Counted from the first letter of the stretch, positions 24,952 through 34,043 are shown. The stretch: DNA of 58,590 nt from CAG-557 sp045540315 (GCA_045540315.1 JAZQHA010000154.1:1-58590), one strand, 5' to 3'. A program made the numbers and translations. Notes: generated from the sequence alone by a model not told the origin.

Positions 24952-25920
24952 TTATATATCGAATGTAGTTTGGTTATCCGTGACGTTGTCGTTCCCAGAG
25001 TAATCCATTCCAAGACCATCTAGCAATTCTTTAGCTGCGTTGTATCCCAGTTTCTTTTGACGGTTATTCATAGCGGCAACTTCGACGATTATCGCCAAAT
25101 TTCGACCAGGCTTAACTGGAATAGTCAAGAATGGAATATTAACGCCTAAAATATCCGTGTATTCATTGTCTATACCCATTCTATCGTAAATTTTTGTGTT
25201 ATCCCATTGTTCAAGGTTAATTACTATATCGATTTCTTGAGTAACTTTAACAGCACCCATACCGAAAATACGGCGGGCATTTATTATACCTATGCCACGC
25301 AGCTCGATAAAGTGACGGATATTCTTGGGTGCCGAGCCAGTAAGGCGTTTGTCGCTTATTTTTCGAATTTGTACAGCGTCATCCGCAATCAGTCGATGTC
25401 CTCGTTGGAGCAACTCTATAGCAGTTTCGCTCTTACCAACGCCGCTATTACCCGTAATAAAGATACCTTGACCATAAACCTCTAACAAAACTCCATGGCG
25501 AGTGAGACGCGGAGCTAATTTAACGTCCAAAAATTCGACGATAATAGGAATAAAATTTGAGGTAGTTTCTTTTGTTCTTAAAATAGAAACAGAATTTTTT
25601 TTCGCGGCTTTGAGAAGTTCAGGATAAGGCTCAATGTTTCTAGTGAGAATAACTGCAGGTGGCTTATATGAAAAAACAGAGTCTAAAATCCTAAAACGCT
25701 CATCCGCTGATAATTCAAAGAGATAAGAGTATTCCGTTTGGCCCATTACAAGCAACCGATCGCTTTTGAAAAACTCCAAAAATCCAGTAAGTTCTAGACC
25801 AAGTCGATGCACGTCTTTGTCAAAAACTAGTGTCTTGTTTGGATCGTCCGCTAAAAAGGCGATGCTCAAATTTAATTCTTTAATAAGAGCTGTTAATGAA
25901 ACAGAAAAATTTGTATCCAT
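24952..25920 (-). CDS. hprK: HPr kinase/phosphorylase
   Basis: A 322-aa bifunctional enzyme that phosphorylates and dephosphorylates Ser46 of HPr, the key switch of catabolite control in Bacillota. The P-loop FITGNSGVGKSETAIELLQRGHRLIADD (near residues 155-180) and the signature LRGIGIINARRIFG are intact, and the C-terminal region NRQKKLGYNAA is present. Own promoter at 25953-25981. First gene of hprK-murB-rapZ-whiA-cwlD. HPr itself is not in the window. Confidence 0.97.
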   Translation of the reverse strand: MDTNFSVSLTALIKELNLSIAFLADDPNKTLVFDKDVHRLGLELTGFLEFFKSDRLLVMGQTEYSYLFELSADERFRILDSVFSYKPPAVILTRNIEPYPELLKAAKKNSVSILRTKETTSNFIPIIVEFLDVKLAPRLTRHGVLLEVYGQGIFITGNSGVGKSETAIELLQRGHRLIADDAVQIRKISDKRLTGSAPKNIRHFIELRGIGIINARRIFGMGAVKVTQEIDIVINLEQWDNTKIYDRMGIDNEYTDILGVNIPFLTIPVKPGRNLAIIVEVAAMNNRQKKLGYNAAKELLDGLGMDYSGNDNVTDNQTTFDI

Positions 25921-25952
25921 ATAAAAATTCTCCGACCGTCTATTTGAGCTTA

Positions 25953-25981
25953 ATTATATATTAGATTTCAAGGATTTTCAA
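25953..25981 (-). promoter_or_regulatory. Promoter of hprK
   Basis: On the minus strand TTGAAA (25976-25981), 17 nt, TATAAT (25953-25958), about 32 nt before the hprK start. It lies just outside the left direct repeat of CL5. Confidence 0.75.
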
Positions 25982-25996
25982 GCAAAGGTTTATCAG

Positions 25997-26175
25997 GGGA
26001 GTGCCATAATCAAACGCCGCGGCGCCGCGAGGCGCCGAATGCCTACTAAGGCATTCGGCCAGTCCAAAGCACAACAAAGTTGGGCTTTGCACCACAATGA
26101 AAATAAATATTTATTTTCATTGGCCTCGCGGCCCGAGCGGCAAGTCTCCAAAAAGATATCAAATAGGGCACTCCC
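25997..26175. mobile_element. CL5, complete cloverleaf element with terminal repeats and near-perfect target duplication
   Basis: Ends are GGGAGTGCC (25997-26005) and GGCACTCCC (26167-26175). Flanking 8-mers TTTATCAG (25989-25996) and TTTATCTG (26176-26183) differ at one base. The core has GCCGCGAGGC and GCCTCGCGGC arms and three hairpins: GCCGAATGCC/GGCATTCGGC, CAAAGCACAAC/GTTGGGCTTTG (one mismatch), and CAATGAAAATAAA/TTTATTTTCATTG. Lies between the divergent hprK and valS. Confidence 0.9.
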
Positions 26176-26290
26176 TTTATCTGGATAACTTTTTAAGGCT
26201 TTTGACACTGAATTAACGTTTTGCAGAGTGGTGTCAAGCACTTTTTAGAAGTGCGTTTTGCTTTAAATAAACAGCTTGTACGCCTATCCA

Positions 26291-26320
26291 TTGACAACGA
26301 ATATTGCCAAATGAGATAAT
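26291..26320 (+). promoter_or_regulatory. Promoter of valS
   Basis: TTGACA (26291-26296), 18-nt spacer, GATAAT (26315-26320), 31 nt before the start codon. A stem-loop GCACTTTTTAGAAGTGC followed by GTTTTGCTTT lies upstream, near 26238-26265. The leader is too short for a T-box. Confidence 0.75.
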
Positions 26321-26350
26321 ATATAAAAAGTATATGCAAGGAGTTATTCA

Positions 26351-28972
26351 ATGAAACAGGAACTTTCGAAATCTTATGAGCCAAAACAAGTTGAAGATAA
26401 AATATATGAGTTTTGGCAAAAAGGTGGATACTTTAAGGCGCAACCGGACAAAAATAAGAAACCGTATACGATTGTTATGCCCCCGCCTAATATTACCGGC
26501 CACTTGCACATGGGTCACGCTCTAGACGACACGTTACAAGATATCTTAATTCGATTTAAAAGAATGCAAGGCTATAGTGCGTTATGGCTTCCTGGTACTG
26601 ACCATGCATCAATTGCAACGGAGGCCAAAATCGTTGAAGCGATGCGTAGAGAGGGCCTAAAAAAAGAAGATATAGGTCGCGATGAGTTTTTAAAACGTGC
26701 CTATGAGTGGAAAGAAAAATATGGTGGAAAAATCATCGAGCAAATAAAGAAACTGGGTGCTTCTTGTGACTGGAGCCGCGAACGCTTTACGATGGATGAT
26801 GGCAACAAAGCTGCGGTTAACGAGGTTTTTGTGCGACTGTATGAAAAAGGCCTCATTTATCGCGGAGAACGCATAATTAACTGGTGCCCAAAGTGTAAGA
26901 CCTCAATTTCGGACATAGAAGTTGACTTCTCGGAACACGAGGGTAACTTTTACCACTTAAAATACGAGCTGACTGACGGTAGCGGTTTTGTTGAACTCGC
27001 AACTACTCGTCCGGAAACCCTGCTTGGAGATACCGCGATTGCAGTTAACCCTGAGGATGACCGTTACAAAAACTTAATCGGAAAAACCGTTAGAGTTCCG
27101 CTTGTTGGACGCGAAATACCAATTGTGGCTGATTCGTACGTAGAGGTTGAGTTCGGTACCGGTGTAGTTAAAATCACTCCAGCGCACGACCCAAATGACT
27201 TTGAGGTCGGTCTACGGCACAACTTGCCAATGATAAATGTAATGGACGAAAACGCTGTTATCAACGAAAACGGCGGTGCCTATTGCGGCCTCTGTCGACA
27301 AGACGCGCGTAAAAAAATCGTGGAAGACCTAAAAGCTGCAGGTTCGTTAATAAAAATCGAACCAATTAAACACAATGTTGGTTCGTGCTACCGCTGCAGC
27401 GAGATTATTGAGCCTCGTGTCTCAAAACAATGGTTCGTGAAAATGGCCCCCCTTGCAAAACCAGCCATTGAGTGCGTAGAGAATGGCGAAACATCATTTA
27501 TTCCTTCGCGCTTCGATAAAATTTACTTTAACTGGCTAAATAACATCAAAGACTGGTGCATTTCACGGCAATTATGGTGGGGGCATCGTATTCCCGCATA
27601 CTATTGCCAAGATTGCGGTAACATCATGGTCTCCAAGACCACTGTCTCAAAGTGCGATAAGTGTGGTTCTCACGAGGTTAAACAAGATGAAGATACCTTA
27701 GACACTTGGTTCTCATCAGCCTTATGGCCATTTGCAACCTTGGGTTGGCCCGAAAAAACTCCAGAATATGACTACTTTTACCCTACAGATACTTTAGTAA
27801 CAGGCTATGACATCATTTTCTTTTGGGTTGTTCGTATGGTGTTTTCAGCCCTTGAGCACACCGGTAAACCACCATTTAAACATATTCTAATCCACGGTCT
27901 AGTTCGAGATGCGCAAGGCAGAAAAATGTCTAAGTCACTTGGAAATGGCGTTGACCCATTGGATATAGTTGAGCAGTTTGGCGCCGATGCATTGCGCTTT
28001 TCCTTAGCAACTGGTAACAGTCCGGGCAACGACATGCGCTTCTCTACTGAAAAAGTATCTGCAAGCCGCAACTTTGCGAATAAAATCTGGAATGCCGCTC
28101 GCTTTATCCACATGAATATCGATGATTTCGACGTGAAAAACGAGTTGCCCAATACTCTCAATATAGAAGATAAGTGGATTGTAAGCTTATTAAATGCTGT
28201 CATCCTCGACGTGACCGAAAATATAGAAAAGTTTGAATTAGGACTTGCCGCTCAAAAACTGTACGACTTTATTTGGGACTATTTTTGCGATTGGTACATT
28301 GAACTTGCCAAAATACGCATTCAAACCGACGCTGAGTCTGCCCAAAATACTCGCTGTATTTTGGTTTATGTCATGGACCGAATTTTGCGGTTGTTGCATC
28401 CTTTTATGCCGTTCATTACGGAGGAAATTTGGCAAACTTTACCTCATGACGGAGACTCTATTATGGTTGCTGAGTACCCAAAATTCTCAACTGAAAAACA
28501 ATATTTTGACGCCGAAAATGATATAAAAATTATCATTGACGTCATTAAATCTATTCGGAACCGTCGCGCTGAGATGAACGTTGTCCCTTCAAAAAAGACT
28601 AACTTGTTCATTCAAACAAACAACGCAGAACTGTTTTCCAAATGTGAGTTTTTCATAAAACGTTTAGCCTTCGCAAAAGAAATAACAATCGCACCAAGTT
28701 TTGATATCTCCGATGCAGTAACTATCGTAACAGCTTATGCAAAGGTTTTTATCCCAATGGATGAACTTGTTGACCGCGCTGCCGAAATTGCTCGATTAAA
28801 GAAGGAGTTAGAAGTTGCCCAAAAAAAACTCGACCAGAATTTATCCAAGTTGAATAACGCAGGATTCTTATCAAAAGCACCGCAACAAGTTATAGATGAG
28901 GTGCGCGCAGAAGCTCAGACTCTCTCAGAAAAGTGCGCAATGTTGAAAAATTCCCTAGAAGCATTTGTTTAA
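26351..28972 (+). CDS. valS: Valyl-tRNA synthetase
   Basis: An 873-aa class I synthetase. HIGH motif PPPNITGHLHMGHAL near residue 40; KMSKS as GRKMSKSLGNG near 525. Editing domain (CP1) in between with TTRPETLLGDTAIAVNPED. Zinc-type cysteine pairs: NWCPKCKTS and CQDCGN...CDKCGSHE. The C-terminal coiled-coil arm (RLKKELEVAQKKLDQNLSKL) is present. Ribosome site AAGGAG. Complete. Confidence 0.99.
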   Translation: MKQELSKSYEPKQVEDKIYEFWQKGGYFKAQPDKNKKPYTIVMPPPNITGHLHMGHALDDTLQDILIRFKRMQGYSALWLPGTDHASIATEAKIVEAMRREGLKKEDIGRDEFLKRAYEWKEKYGGKIIEQIKKLGASCDWSRERFTMDDGNKAAVNEVFVRLYEKGLIYRGERIINWCPKCKTSISDIEVDFSEHEGNFYHLKYELTDGSGFVELATTRPETLLGDTAIAVNPEDDRYKNLIGKTVRVPLVGREIPIVADSYVEVEFGTGVVKITPAHDPNDFEVGLRHNLPMINVMDENAVINENGGAYCGLCRQDARKKIVEDLKAAGSLIKIEPIKHNVGSCYRCSEIIEPRVSKQWFVKMAPLAKPAIECVENGETSFIPSRFDKIYFNWLNNIKDWCISRQLWWGHRIPAYYCQDCGNIMVSKTTVSKCDKCGSHEVKQDEDTLDTWFSSALWPFATLGWPEKTPEYDYFYPTDTLVTGYDIIFFWVVRMVFSALEHTGKPPFKHILIHGLVRDAQGRKMSKSLGNGVDPLDIVEQFGADALRFSLATGNSPGNDMRFSTEKVSASRNFANKIWNAARFIHMNIDDFDVKNELPNTLNIEDKWIVSLLNAVILDVTENIEKFELGLAAQKLYDFIWDYFCDWYIELAKIRIQTDAESAQNTRCILVYVMDRILRLLHPFMPFITEEIWQTLPHDGDSIMVAEYPKFSTEKQYFDAENDIKIIIDVIKSIRNRRAEMNVVPSKKTNLFIQTNNAELFSKCEFFIKRLAFAKEITIAPSFDISDAVTIVTAYAKVFIPMDELVDRAAEIARLKKELEVAQKKLDQNLSKLNNAGFLSKAPQQVIDEVRAEAQTLSEKCAMLKNSLEAFV

Positions 28973-29435
28973 ATCCCAGCTGAGTGCGTTCTTAAGGCGG
29001 CTTTACCCACGCTAACGCTAGTGCCCCTTTTTCTATCTTACCTAAAGGGTAGCTGCGCCGGCCGCGAGGCCAAAGAAAATAAATAATTATTTTCTTTGTG
29101 GTCCCAAGCTCAATAAAATTGAGCTTGGGACTGGCCGAAAGTCCCCAAGGGACTTTCGGCGCCTCGCGGCGCCGCGGCGTTGCAGTACATTTAAGGTACA
29201 CTCTGCGAAAAGCATTTCATTTGAGTAAGCGTGGGTGAGAACTGCTTAGGCTGTTGGAGCGGGCGGAGCAAGAATAGCTTTTAAAGCGGCTATCACCAAG
29301 AATTTATCGCGTGCACGAAAGTGAAAAATTAGAAGTGTCTTGGAACGCGGATTGAAAAAGGTTTTGAGGGATTCTCAAGGGAACTTTTCCTTAAAAAGTT
29401 CTCTTGAGCCGCCGGAGGCCAAAAAAGGAGTAAAT
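28973..29435. other. 463-base gap between valS and ruvX
   Basis: Holds CL6 in the middle. Outer sequences ACCCACGCT (near 29004) and AGCGTGGGT (near 29227) are inverted copies, so a larger inverted-repeat unit may surround CL6. Just before ruvX a strong hairpin CTCAAGGGAACTTTT/AAAGTTCTCTTGAG lies near 29374-29407. No gene seen. Confidence 0.6.
29061..29170. repeat. CL6, cloverleaf repeat element (reverse orientation)
   Basis: Arms GCCGCGAGGC (29061-29070) and GCCTCGCGGC (29161-29170). Inside, in reverse order to most copies: CAAAGAAAATAAATAATTATTTTCTTTG (29071-29098), GTCCCAAGCTCAAT/ATTGAGCTTGGGAC (29101-29131), GCCGAAAGTCCC/GGGACTTTCGGC (29134-29160). Possible remote ends AGTGCCCCTT (near 29020) and AAGGTACACT (near 29193). 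Confidence 0.9.
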
Positions 29436-29843
29436 ATGAAAATTTTAGCAGTTGACTTGGGGCGAGCGAGAACAGGCATTGCAATCTCTGATATGGGTGA
29501 GGTATTAGCTTCACCGCTTTGCGTGATAGAGGAAAGAAACACAGAAATTCTATCCGAAAAAATTCTTAAAATATGTGAAAAAGAAAATATCTCTAAAATC
29601 GTACTTGGGCTCCCGAAAAATATGGACGGCTCAGAAGGTGAAAGTGCTTTGTATGCTAAAACCTTTGGAAACTTACTTAGGAAAAAAACTCAACTGCCGG
29701 TACTTTTGCTCGATGAACGCGGGACAACTATTACCGCGCATAATTACCTCAACGAAACAAATACCCGTGGCAAAAAACGAAAAAAAATCGTGGATGCTGT
29801 TGCTGCAACAGTGATTTTACAAAATTACTTGGACTCTAAATAA
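29436..29843 (+). CDS. ruvX: Holliday-junction-resolvase-like pre-16S rRNA nuclease (RuvX/YqgF)
   Basis: A 135-aa RNase H-fold protein. In E. coli YqgF finishes the 5' end of 16S rRNA. Catalytic Asp motif AVDLGRARTGIAISD at the N-terminus, VLGLPKNMDGSEG in the middle, LLLDERGTTITAHNYL and the final Asp in KKIVDAVAATVIL. Start: ATG at 29436 after AAAGGAG; the longer upstream frame is hairpin DNA. It is followed by the zinc-ribbon gene. Confidence 0.96.
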   Translation: MKILAVDLGRARTGIAISDMGEVLASPLCVIEERNTEILSEKILKICEKENISKIVLGLPKNMDGSEGESALYAKTFGNLLRKKTQLPVLLLDERGTTITAHNYLNETNTRGKKRKKIVDAVAATVILQNYLDSK

Positions 29844-29874
29844 CGACTATAAATTTTTAAAGGAGGCAAATTGA

Positions 29875-30267
29875 GTGGACAACAAAAATCAAAATTTAGA
29901 TGAAACTGTGCAGAGTCTTAAGCGACAAAAAGAACAAACAGATAAATTTTTGTTATTATCCGAAACCGTCATCGGACTGCTCTCCAGCGTTATTTGCGTT
30001 TCTTTTGTACTTGGCGCAGCATTTTTACCGTTAGCAGATTGGGCAGGTGCATTCCTTATTGCAATTGGGTTTATTTTGTTTGTTATCGGAATAAGCTACG
30101 CGCTAAAGTTGGAACAAATTGCGGGTTATTACGAGTGTGCAAAATGTCATCATAAATATGTTCCCTCTTATAAGAGCGTGTTGCTCTCTATGCATATCTC
30201 TCGAACTCGATATATGCAGTGTCCACGCTGTAAAGAAAAGTCTTGGAGTAAAAAGGTAATCTCTTAA
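29875..30267 (+). CDS. Two-helix membrane protein with C-terminal zinc ribbon, unknown function
   Basis: A 130-aa protein starting with GTG at 29875, eight bases after AGGAGG. N-terminal charged helix, two adjacent transmembrane helices (about 37-60 and 62-85), then a zinc ribbon with CAKC (near 101) and CPRC (near 127). Probably both termini are cytosolic. Distance of 31 nt from ruvX suggests co-transcription. Family not recognised. Confidence 0.8.
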   Translation: MDNKNQNLDETVQSLKRQKEQTDKFLLLSETVIGLLSSVICVSFVLGAAFLPLADWAGAFLIAIGFILFVIGISYALKLEQIAGYYECAKCHHKYVPSYKSVLLSMHISRTRYMQCPRCKEKSWSKKVIS

Positions 30268-30276
30268 ATTCTTTTT

Positions 30277-30557
30277 ATGAGGCGTCCTAAAACAGCAGCC
30301 GATAGCCAAAAATACAAATGCAAAATCTGCGGAAAGGTATATACGCCAAACCCTAAAAAAGAGTCCCAAAAGGGTTTGGCAAGGATGTAAAAAAGCAGGC
30401 GATAAATTTATATTTGGAGGGAAACAGCGGCCGCGGTCCGCAGAATTTTGGGACACGGTTTGAGCATGGGTCGCTATTTTATTCGGAAGTATGCGAAACA
30501 ATATTGCGGTCGAAGAACTCAACATGCGCTTAGGCTAACTCTAAAAGACAAAAGTTA
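30277..30557 (+). pseudogene. Decayed IS1-like (InsA-type) transposase fragment
   Basis: Three plus-strand frames in turn encode a coherent transposase N-terminus. First QKYKCKICGKVYTPNPKK (from the ATG at 30277), the zinc-finger motif of InsA-like proteins. Then VKKQAINLYLEGNSGR (about 30388-30435), the start of the helix-turn-helix. Then GRYFIRKYAKQYCGR (about 30460-30515). At least two frameshifts separate them and no catalytic domain follows. Family level is inferred from the Cys motif and the LYLEGNSGR block; exact IS family uncertain. Confidence 0.5.
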
Positions 30558-30788
30558 AACCTACACCGTAACTGCAAATGACGGCGGTATTTACAATTTT
30601 CGTTAACGATTTTAACCTTTTTGATGCTGCTAAAAACTCTCATCCTCTTATAAAAAACGCATTTTCACTCACATATTTCATACAACAACGTTTAGTGCAC
30701 GCCCAACTTTTTTGCGCGGATTTTTTTATGAAGAATTTTTTTCGTAGTTGTGATACAATAATAGAAAAGAAATTTCTGGAGGATACAT
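30558..30788. other. Gap before trmB
   Basis: No gene seen. GTGATACAAT (near 30757-30766) about 25 nt before the start is a plausible extended -10 box for trmB, with no clear -35. Confidence 0.4.
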
Positions 30789-31448
30789 TTGAGAATTAGA
30801 AGAAAACCTTGGGCCAGACCAGAATTGGCGGCCTGCAAGTTTTTTGTGGATAACCCGGGCGAAAATAAAGGTAAGTGGTTAGTCTCTTTTGAGAAAAAGC
30901 AACCGCTTTATTTAGAGCTAGGTTGCGGCAAAGGTTCGTTTATTGCCAACTTAGCTAGTGAAAACCTGGATAAAAATTTTTTGGCGGTGGACATAAAAAG
31001 TGAGATGTTGGCACTCGCAAAAAGAAATATCGAGCAAGTTTATCTTGAAAAAAATATAAAAATAAATAATGTCTTTTTAACAGCTTACAATATTGAGCAA
31101 ATCGTAAATATTTTAAGTCCGGTGGATGTTGTCGAAAGAATTTATATAAATTTTTGCAATCCTTGGCCAAAACCAAAGCATAAAAAACGTAGGTTAACAC
31201 ATCCACGTCAGTTGGCTAATTATAAAGAGTTCCTAGCGCCGAGCGGTGAGATTTACTTTAAAACCGACGACGACAATCTTTTTGAGGAAACTATTGGCTA
31301 TCTTTCGGAATCGGGCTTTAAGGTAACTTACATTACTCGAGATTTACATAACTCAGACTTTACTGAAAATATTCCGACAGAACATGAAAAAATGTTTGCC
31401 GAAAAGGGTATAAAAATTAAATTTTTAATCGCTAAAATTGAAACATAA
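30789..31448 (+). CDS. trmB: tRNA (guanine-46-N7)-methyltransferase
   Basis: A 219-aa SAM-dependent enzyme that makes m7G46 in tRNA. LYLELGCGKGSFIANLA (SAM site, near residue 40), VDIKSEML, and the family signature INFCNPWPKPKHKKRRLTHPR are present. The start is a TTG at 30789, seven bases after GGAGG; no ATG fits. It precedes the two-component genes by 76 nt. Confidence 0.96.
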   Translation: MRIRRKPWARPELAACKFFVDNPGENKGKWLVSFEKKQPLYLELGCGKGSFIANLASENLDKNFLAVDIKSEMLALAKRNIEQVYLEKNIKINNVFLTAYNIEQIVNILSPVDVVERIYINFCNPWPKPKHKKRRLTHPRQLANYKEFLAPSGEIYFKTDDDNLFEETIGYLSESGFKVTYITRDLHNSDFTENIPTEHEKMFAEKGIKIKFLIAKIET

Positions 31449-31524
31449 ATTCAAATTTATAAGCTTGCCTGCTTTAATTTGTGCGAGGAGGTTGGGCGCA
31501 TTCTAATCGTGTGCCAGAAGTTAT

Positions 31525-32223
31525 ATGAAGAAAATTTTGGTAGTGGAAGATGAGGCTGCAATCCGTGAGTTCGTTGTTATTAACTTGCAGCGTGCAGGAT
31601 ATGACGTAACGGAGGCCGATTGCGGCGAGAAAGCTTTGGAAATTTACACTGAACAACCAGATTTCGACCTTGCGGTGTTGGATATCATGATGCCTGGTAT
31701 TGACGGGATATCTGTGTGTAAAGAGCTGCGTAAACAAAGTAATGAGATAGGAATCATTATGCTTACAGCTAAGACTCAAGAAATGGATAAAATTACTGGC
31801 CTAATGACCGGCGCCGACGATTATGTCACGAAACCTTTTAGCCCAACTGAATTGGTTGCTCGAGTAGATGCCGTTTATCGCCGAGTTGCTCTGGCTCAAA
31901 TGCGTTATGATAATAAGTTTAAGGAAGAGCTGCATTCCGGTGAATTTATCCTCAATATGCGAAATCGGACCTTGCTTAAACGCGGCGTCCTCATCGAGTT
32001 GACTCAAGTTGAGTTCCAAATTATGGAGTATTTTTTCTCGAATCCAAGTACTGCCCTTAGCCGTACAGATATATTAACTCATGTTTGGGGCAACGATTAC
32101 GTCGGTGAAGAAAAAATCGTCGATGTGAATATCCGAAGGTTGCGTATGAAGGTCGAGGATAGCCCGTCTGTTCCACAGCACATTTTGACAGTCTGGGGAT
32201 TGGGATATAAGTGGGAAGCATAA
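31525..32223 (+). CDS. OmpR/PhoB-family response regulator
   Basis: A 232-aa regulator. Receiver domain with acidic pair near residues 9-10, phosphoacceptor D53 (VLDIMMPG), T and K in MLTAKT and TKPF. Winged-helix domain (about 130-230) with LTQVEFQIMEYFFSNP and VDVNIRRLRMKVED..VWGLGYKW. Pairs with the kinase downstream; the 219-nt gap between the two is filled by CL7. The signal cannot be told; both proteins are of the general PhoP/PhoR or WalRK type. Confidence 0.95.
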   Translation: MKKILVVEDEAAIREFVVINLQRAGYDVTEADCGEKALEIYTEQPDFDLAVLDIMMPGIDGISVCKELRKQSNEIGIIMLTAKTQEMDKITGLMTGADDYVTKPFSPTELVARVDAVYRRVALAQMRYDNKFKEELHSGEFILNMRNRTLLKRGVLIELTQVEFQIMEYFFSNPSTALSRTDILTHVWGNDYVGEEKIVDVNIRRLRMKVEDSPSVPQHILTVWGLGYKWEA

Positions 32224-32258
32224 TTTAACTAAAATTAAACGCTTATTCTTGAAGGTTA

Positions 32259-32402
32259 TTTTTACGTCGTAGCCGCAGCAGCGCCGCGAGGCGCGCCATA
32301 AATGGCGCACACAAAATCCTTATTTAAGGATTTTGTGCACATAGTAACTCAAAATTTGAGTTACTATGGCCTCGCGGCCCGCTGCGGCTTACGATGTAAA
32401 AA
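32259..32402. repeat. CL7, cloverleaf element inside the regulator-kinase operon
   Basis: Long outer arms TTTTTACGTCGTAGCCGCAGC (32259 on) and GCTGCGGCTTACGATGTAAAAA (32381-32402) with few mismatches, plus GCCGCGAGGC/GCCTCGCGGC inside. Hairpins: GCGCCATAAATGGCGC, CACAAAATCCTTATTTAAGGATTTTGTG, and CATAGTAACTCAAAATTTGAGTTACTATG. The third hairpin has a sequence unlike the other copies of this subfamily, yet fully paired. Confidence 0.9.
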
Positions 32403-32442
32403 AAGTGTGAGCGCAAAAACAATAAAGTACAGGAGGAAAAAC

Positions 32443-33864
32443 ATGGCAATACGGGGCATTACAAAGCGATGGCTTTTTAATAGTCTAGGTCTCATTTTTG
32501 TTATACTTGTCGTTATAGAATGCGGCTTAGCGTTGTTTATACACGAATTTTTTTATAATGAAACACGTCAAGCGTTGAACAATCAAGTGGCGCTACTTGC
32601 AAATACTTTTCCTGGCTACAAGGAAAACTCTGAGCTAGAATTTATAAAGAAGTCTGAGCGCTATGTGAATGAGTTTGACGGTGAGCAGGCCATGCAGGTA
32701 GTGGTTTTTAATAGCAAAGATGAACCGCTTTGTTCTTCGGTGGGAACATTAATAAATGCGGATGATACGATGTCTGACTATGCAGATGCAAGAGATGTTG
32801 AGGCTCGTACTAGCACTTTTGTGGGTAGAAATTCTCAGGGTGAGAAAATTATGGCTCAAACAAAAGCGATTTACTCGGATGACGGTGAATTTATTGGTGC
32901 GATTAGGTATATTGTGTCGATGAGACCGGTGGATAATAACATCTTTTGGCTAACGATTGGCTGCATCGTGGTTGGTCTTGCAATTTTACTTTTTGTTATA
33001 TTGTCAAGCTCGTATTTCATTAACTCGATTGTTAAGCCTCTGCGTGAGATTGGAAATACGGCGAGAAAGGTGGCATTAGGAGATTTTAATGCCAGACTGG
33101 AAAAAATGTACGATGATGAGGTAGGAGACCTTTGCGATACAGTAAACTATATGGCACGCAAGCTAGGTGAGTCTGAAAAAGTTAAGAATGAGTTTATTTC
33201 GTCGATTTCTCATGAGTTACGAACACCTTTGACAGCAATAAAAGGGTGGGCGGAGACGCTTGAAATGAGTGAAGGAAAAGATATTGAGACCAATCGTAGA
33301 GGCCTTAAGGTTATAAGTCGTGAGGCAGAACGACTTTGTGGTTTGGTTGAGGAGTTACTTGATTTTTCTCGAATACAGTGCGGTAAAATGATTTTATCGC
33401 TTGAGAGGATTGACATATTAGCGGAAATTAGTGAGGCCGTTTATATATTCAAGGATAGAGCAAGCGCCGAGGGAAAAGACCTTGTGTATGCGGAACCACC
33501 TATTTTGTCCACAGTGTTAGGCGATAAAAATCGATTAAAACAAGTGTTTATTAACATTATTGACAACGCACTGAAATATACGCCACACGGAGGTACAGTT
33601 ACGGTAAAAGTAAAAGAGGCCGCTGGCTACGTATACATATCGGTGAGTGATACTGGTTGCGGAATACCATCTGAACACCTTCCTCACGTGACGGATAAAT
33701 TCTACAAGGCAAATACTACTCAAAGCGGTTCTGGAATCGGGCTTGCAGTTGTTAACGAGATTGTTCAGCTACATTCCGGAACTCTAGACATCGCCAGTGA
33801 GGAGAATATAGGAACGGTGGTAACGGTGGCTATCCCGACAGAAAATGCCGATGATAATACTTAA
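32443..33864 (+). CDS. Sensor histidine kinase
   Basis: A 473-aa membrane kinase. Transmembrane helix at about 12-33, an extracytoplasmic sensor region of about 130 residues, second helix at about 167-190, HAMP (about 190-245), dimerisation domain with phospho-acceptor H257 in SSISHELRTPLTAIKG, and an ATPase domain with NIIDNALKYTPHGG, DTGCGIPSEHL and GSGIGLAVV. Start: ATG at 32443 after AGGAGG; the upstream frame runs through CL7. Partner of the regulator at 31525. Confidence 0.95.
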   Translation: MAIRGITKRWLFNSLGLIFVILVVIECGLALFIHEFFYNETRQALNNQVALLANTFPGYKENSELEFIKKSERYVNEFDGEQAMQVVVFNSKDEPLCSSVGTLINADDTMSDYADARDVEARTSTFVGRNSQGEKIMAQTKAIYSDDGEFIGAIRYIVSMRPVDNNIFWLTIGCIVVGLAILLFVILSSSYFINSIVKPLREIGNTARKVALGDFNARLEKMYDDEVGDLCDTVNYMARKLGESEKVKNEFISSISHELRTPLTAIKGWAETLEMSEGKDIETNRRGLKVISREAERLCGLVEELLDFSRIQCGKMILSLERIDILAEISEAVYIFKDRASAEGKDLVYAEPPILSTVLGDKNRLKQVFINIIDNALKYTPHGGTVTVKVKEAAGYVYISVSDTGCGIPSEHLPHVTDKFYKANTTQSGSGIGLAVVNEIVQLHSGTLDIASEENIGTVVTVAIPTENADDNT

Positions 33865-33910
33865 GACTTTCTTTGTATGGCGTAAAATAAGTTTAATCAA
33901 ACACCGTGGC

Positions 33911-34043
33911 GCGCCGACGCACCGCGAGGCGCTGAAGGCCCTAAAAGGGCCTTCAGCCAACCCCCCAACTCAACGTTGTTGAGTTGGGGGATTACAAAGA
34001 AAATAAATATTTATTTTCTTTGGCCTCGCGGCTCAATCGGCGC
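33911..34043. repeat. CL8, cloverleaf repeat element
   Basis: Outer stem in two parts: GCGCCGA (33911-33917) with TCGGCGC (34037-34043), and CCGCGAGGC (33922-33930) with GCCTCGCGG (34023-34031). Hairpins GCTGAAGGCCC/GGGCCTTCAGC, CCCCCCAACTCAAC/GTTGAGTTGGGG, CAAAGAAAATAAA/TTTATTTTCTTTG. GCTG/CAGC in the first stem replaces GCCG/CGGC of other copies on both sides. Lies between the kinase and prmC. Confidence 0.9.

Noticed and set aside
26176..26350. T-box leader for valS
   Set aside because: No T-box consensus; the -10 box is 31 nt from the ATG.
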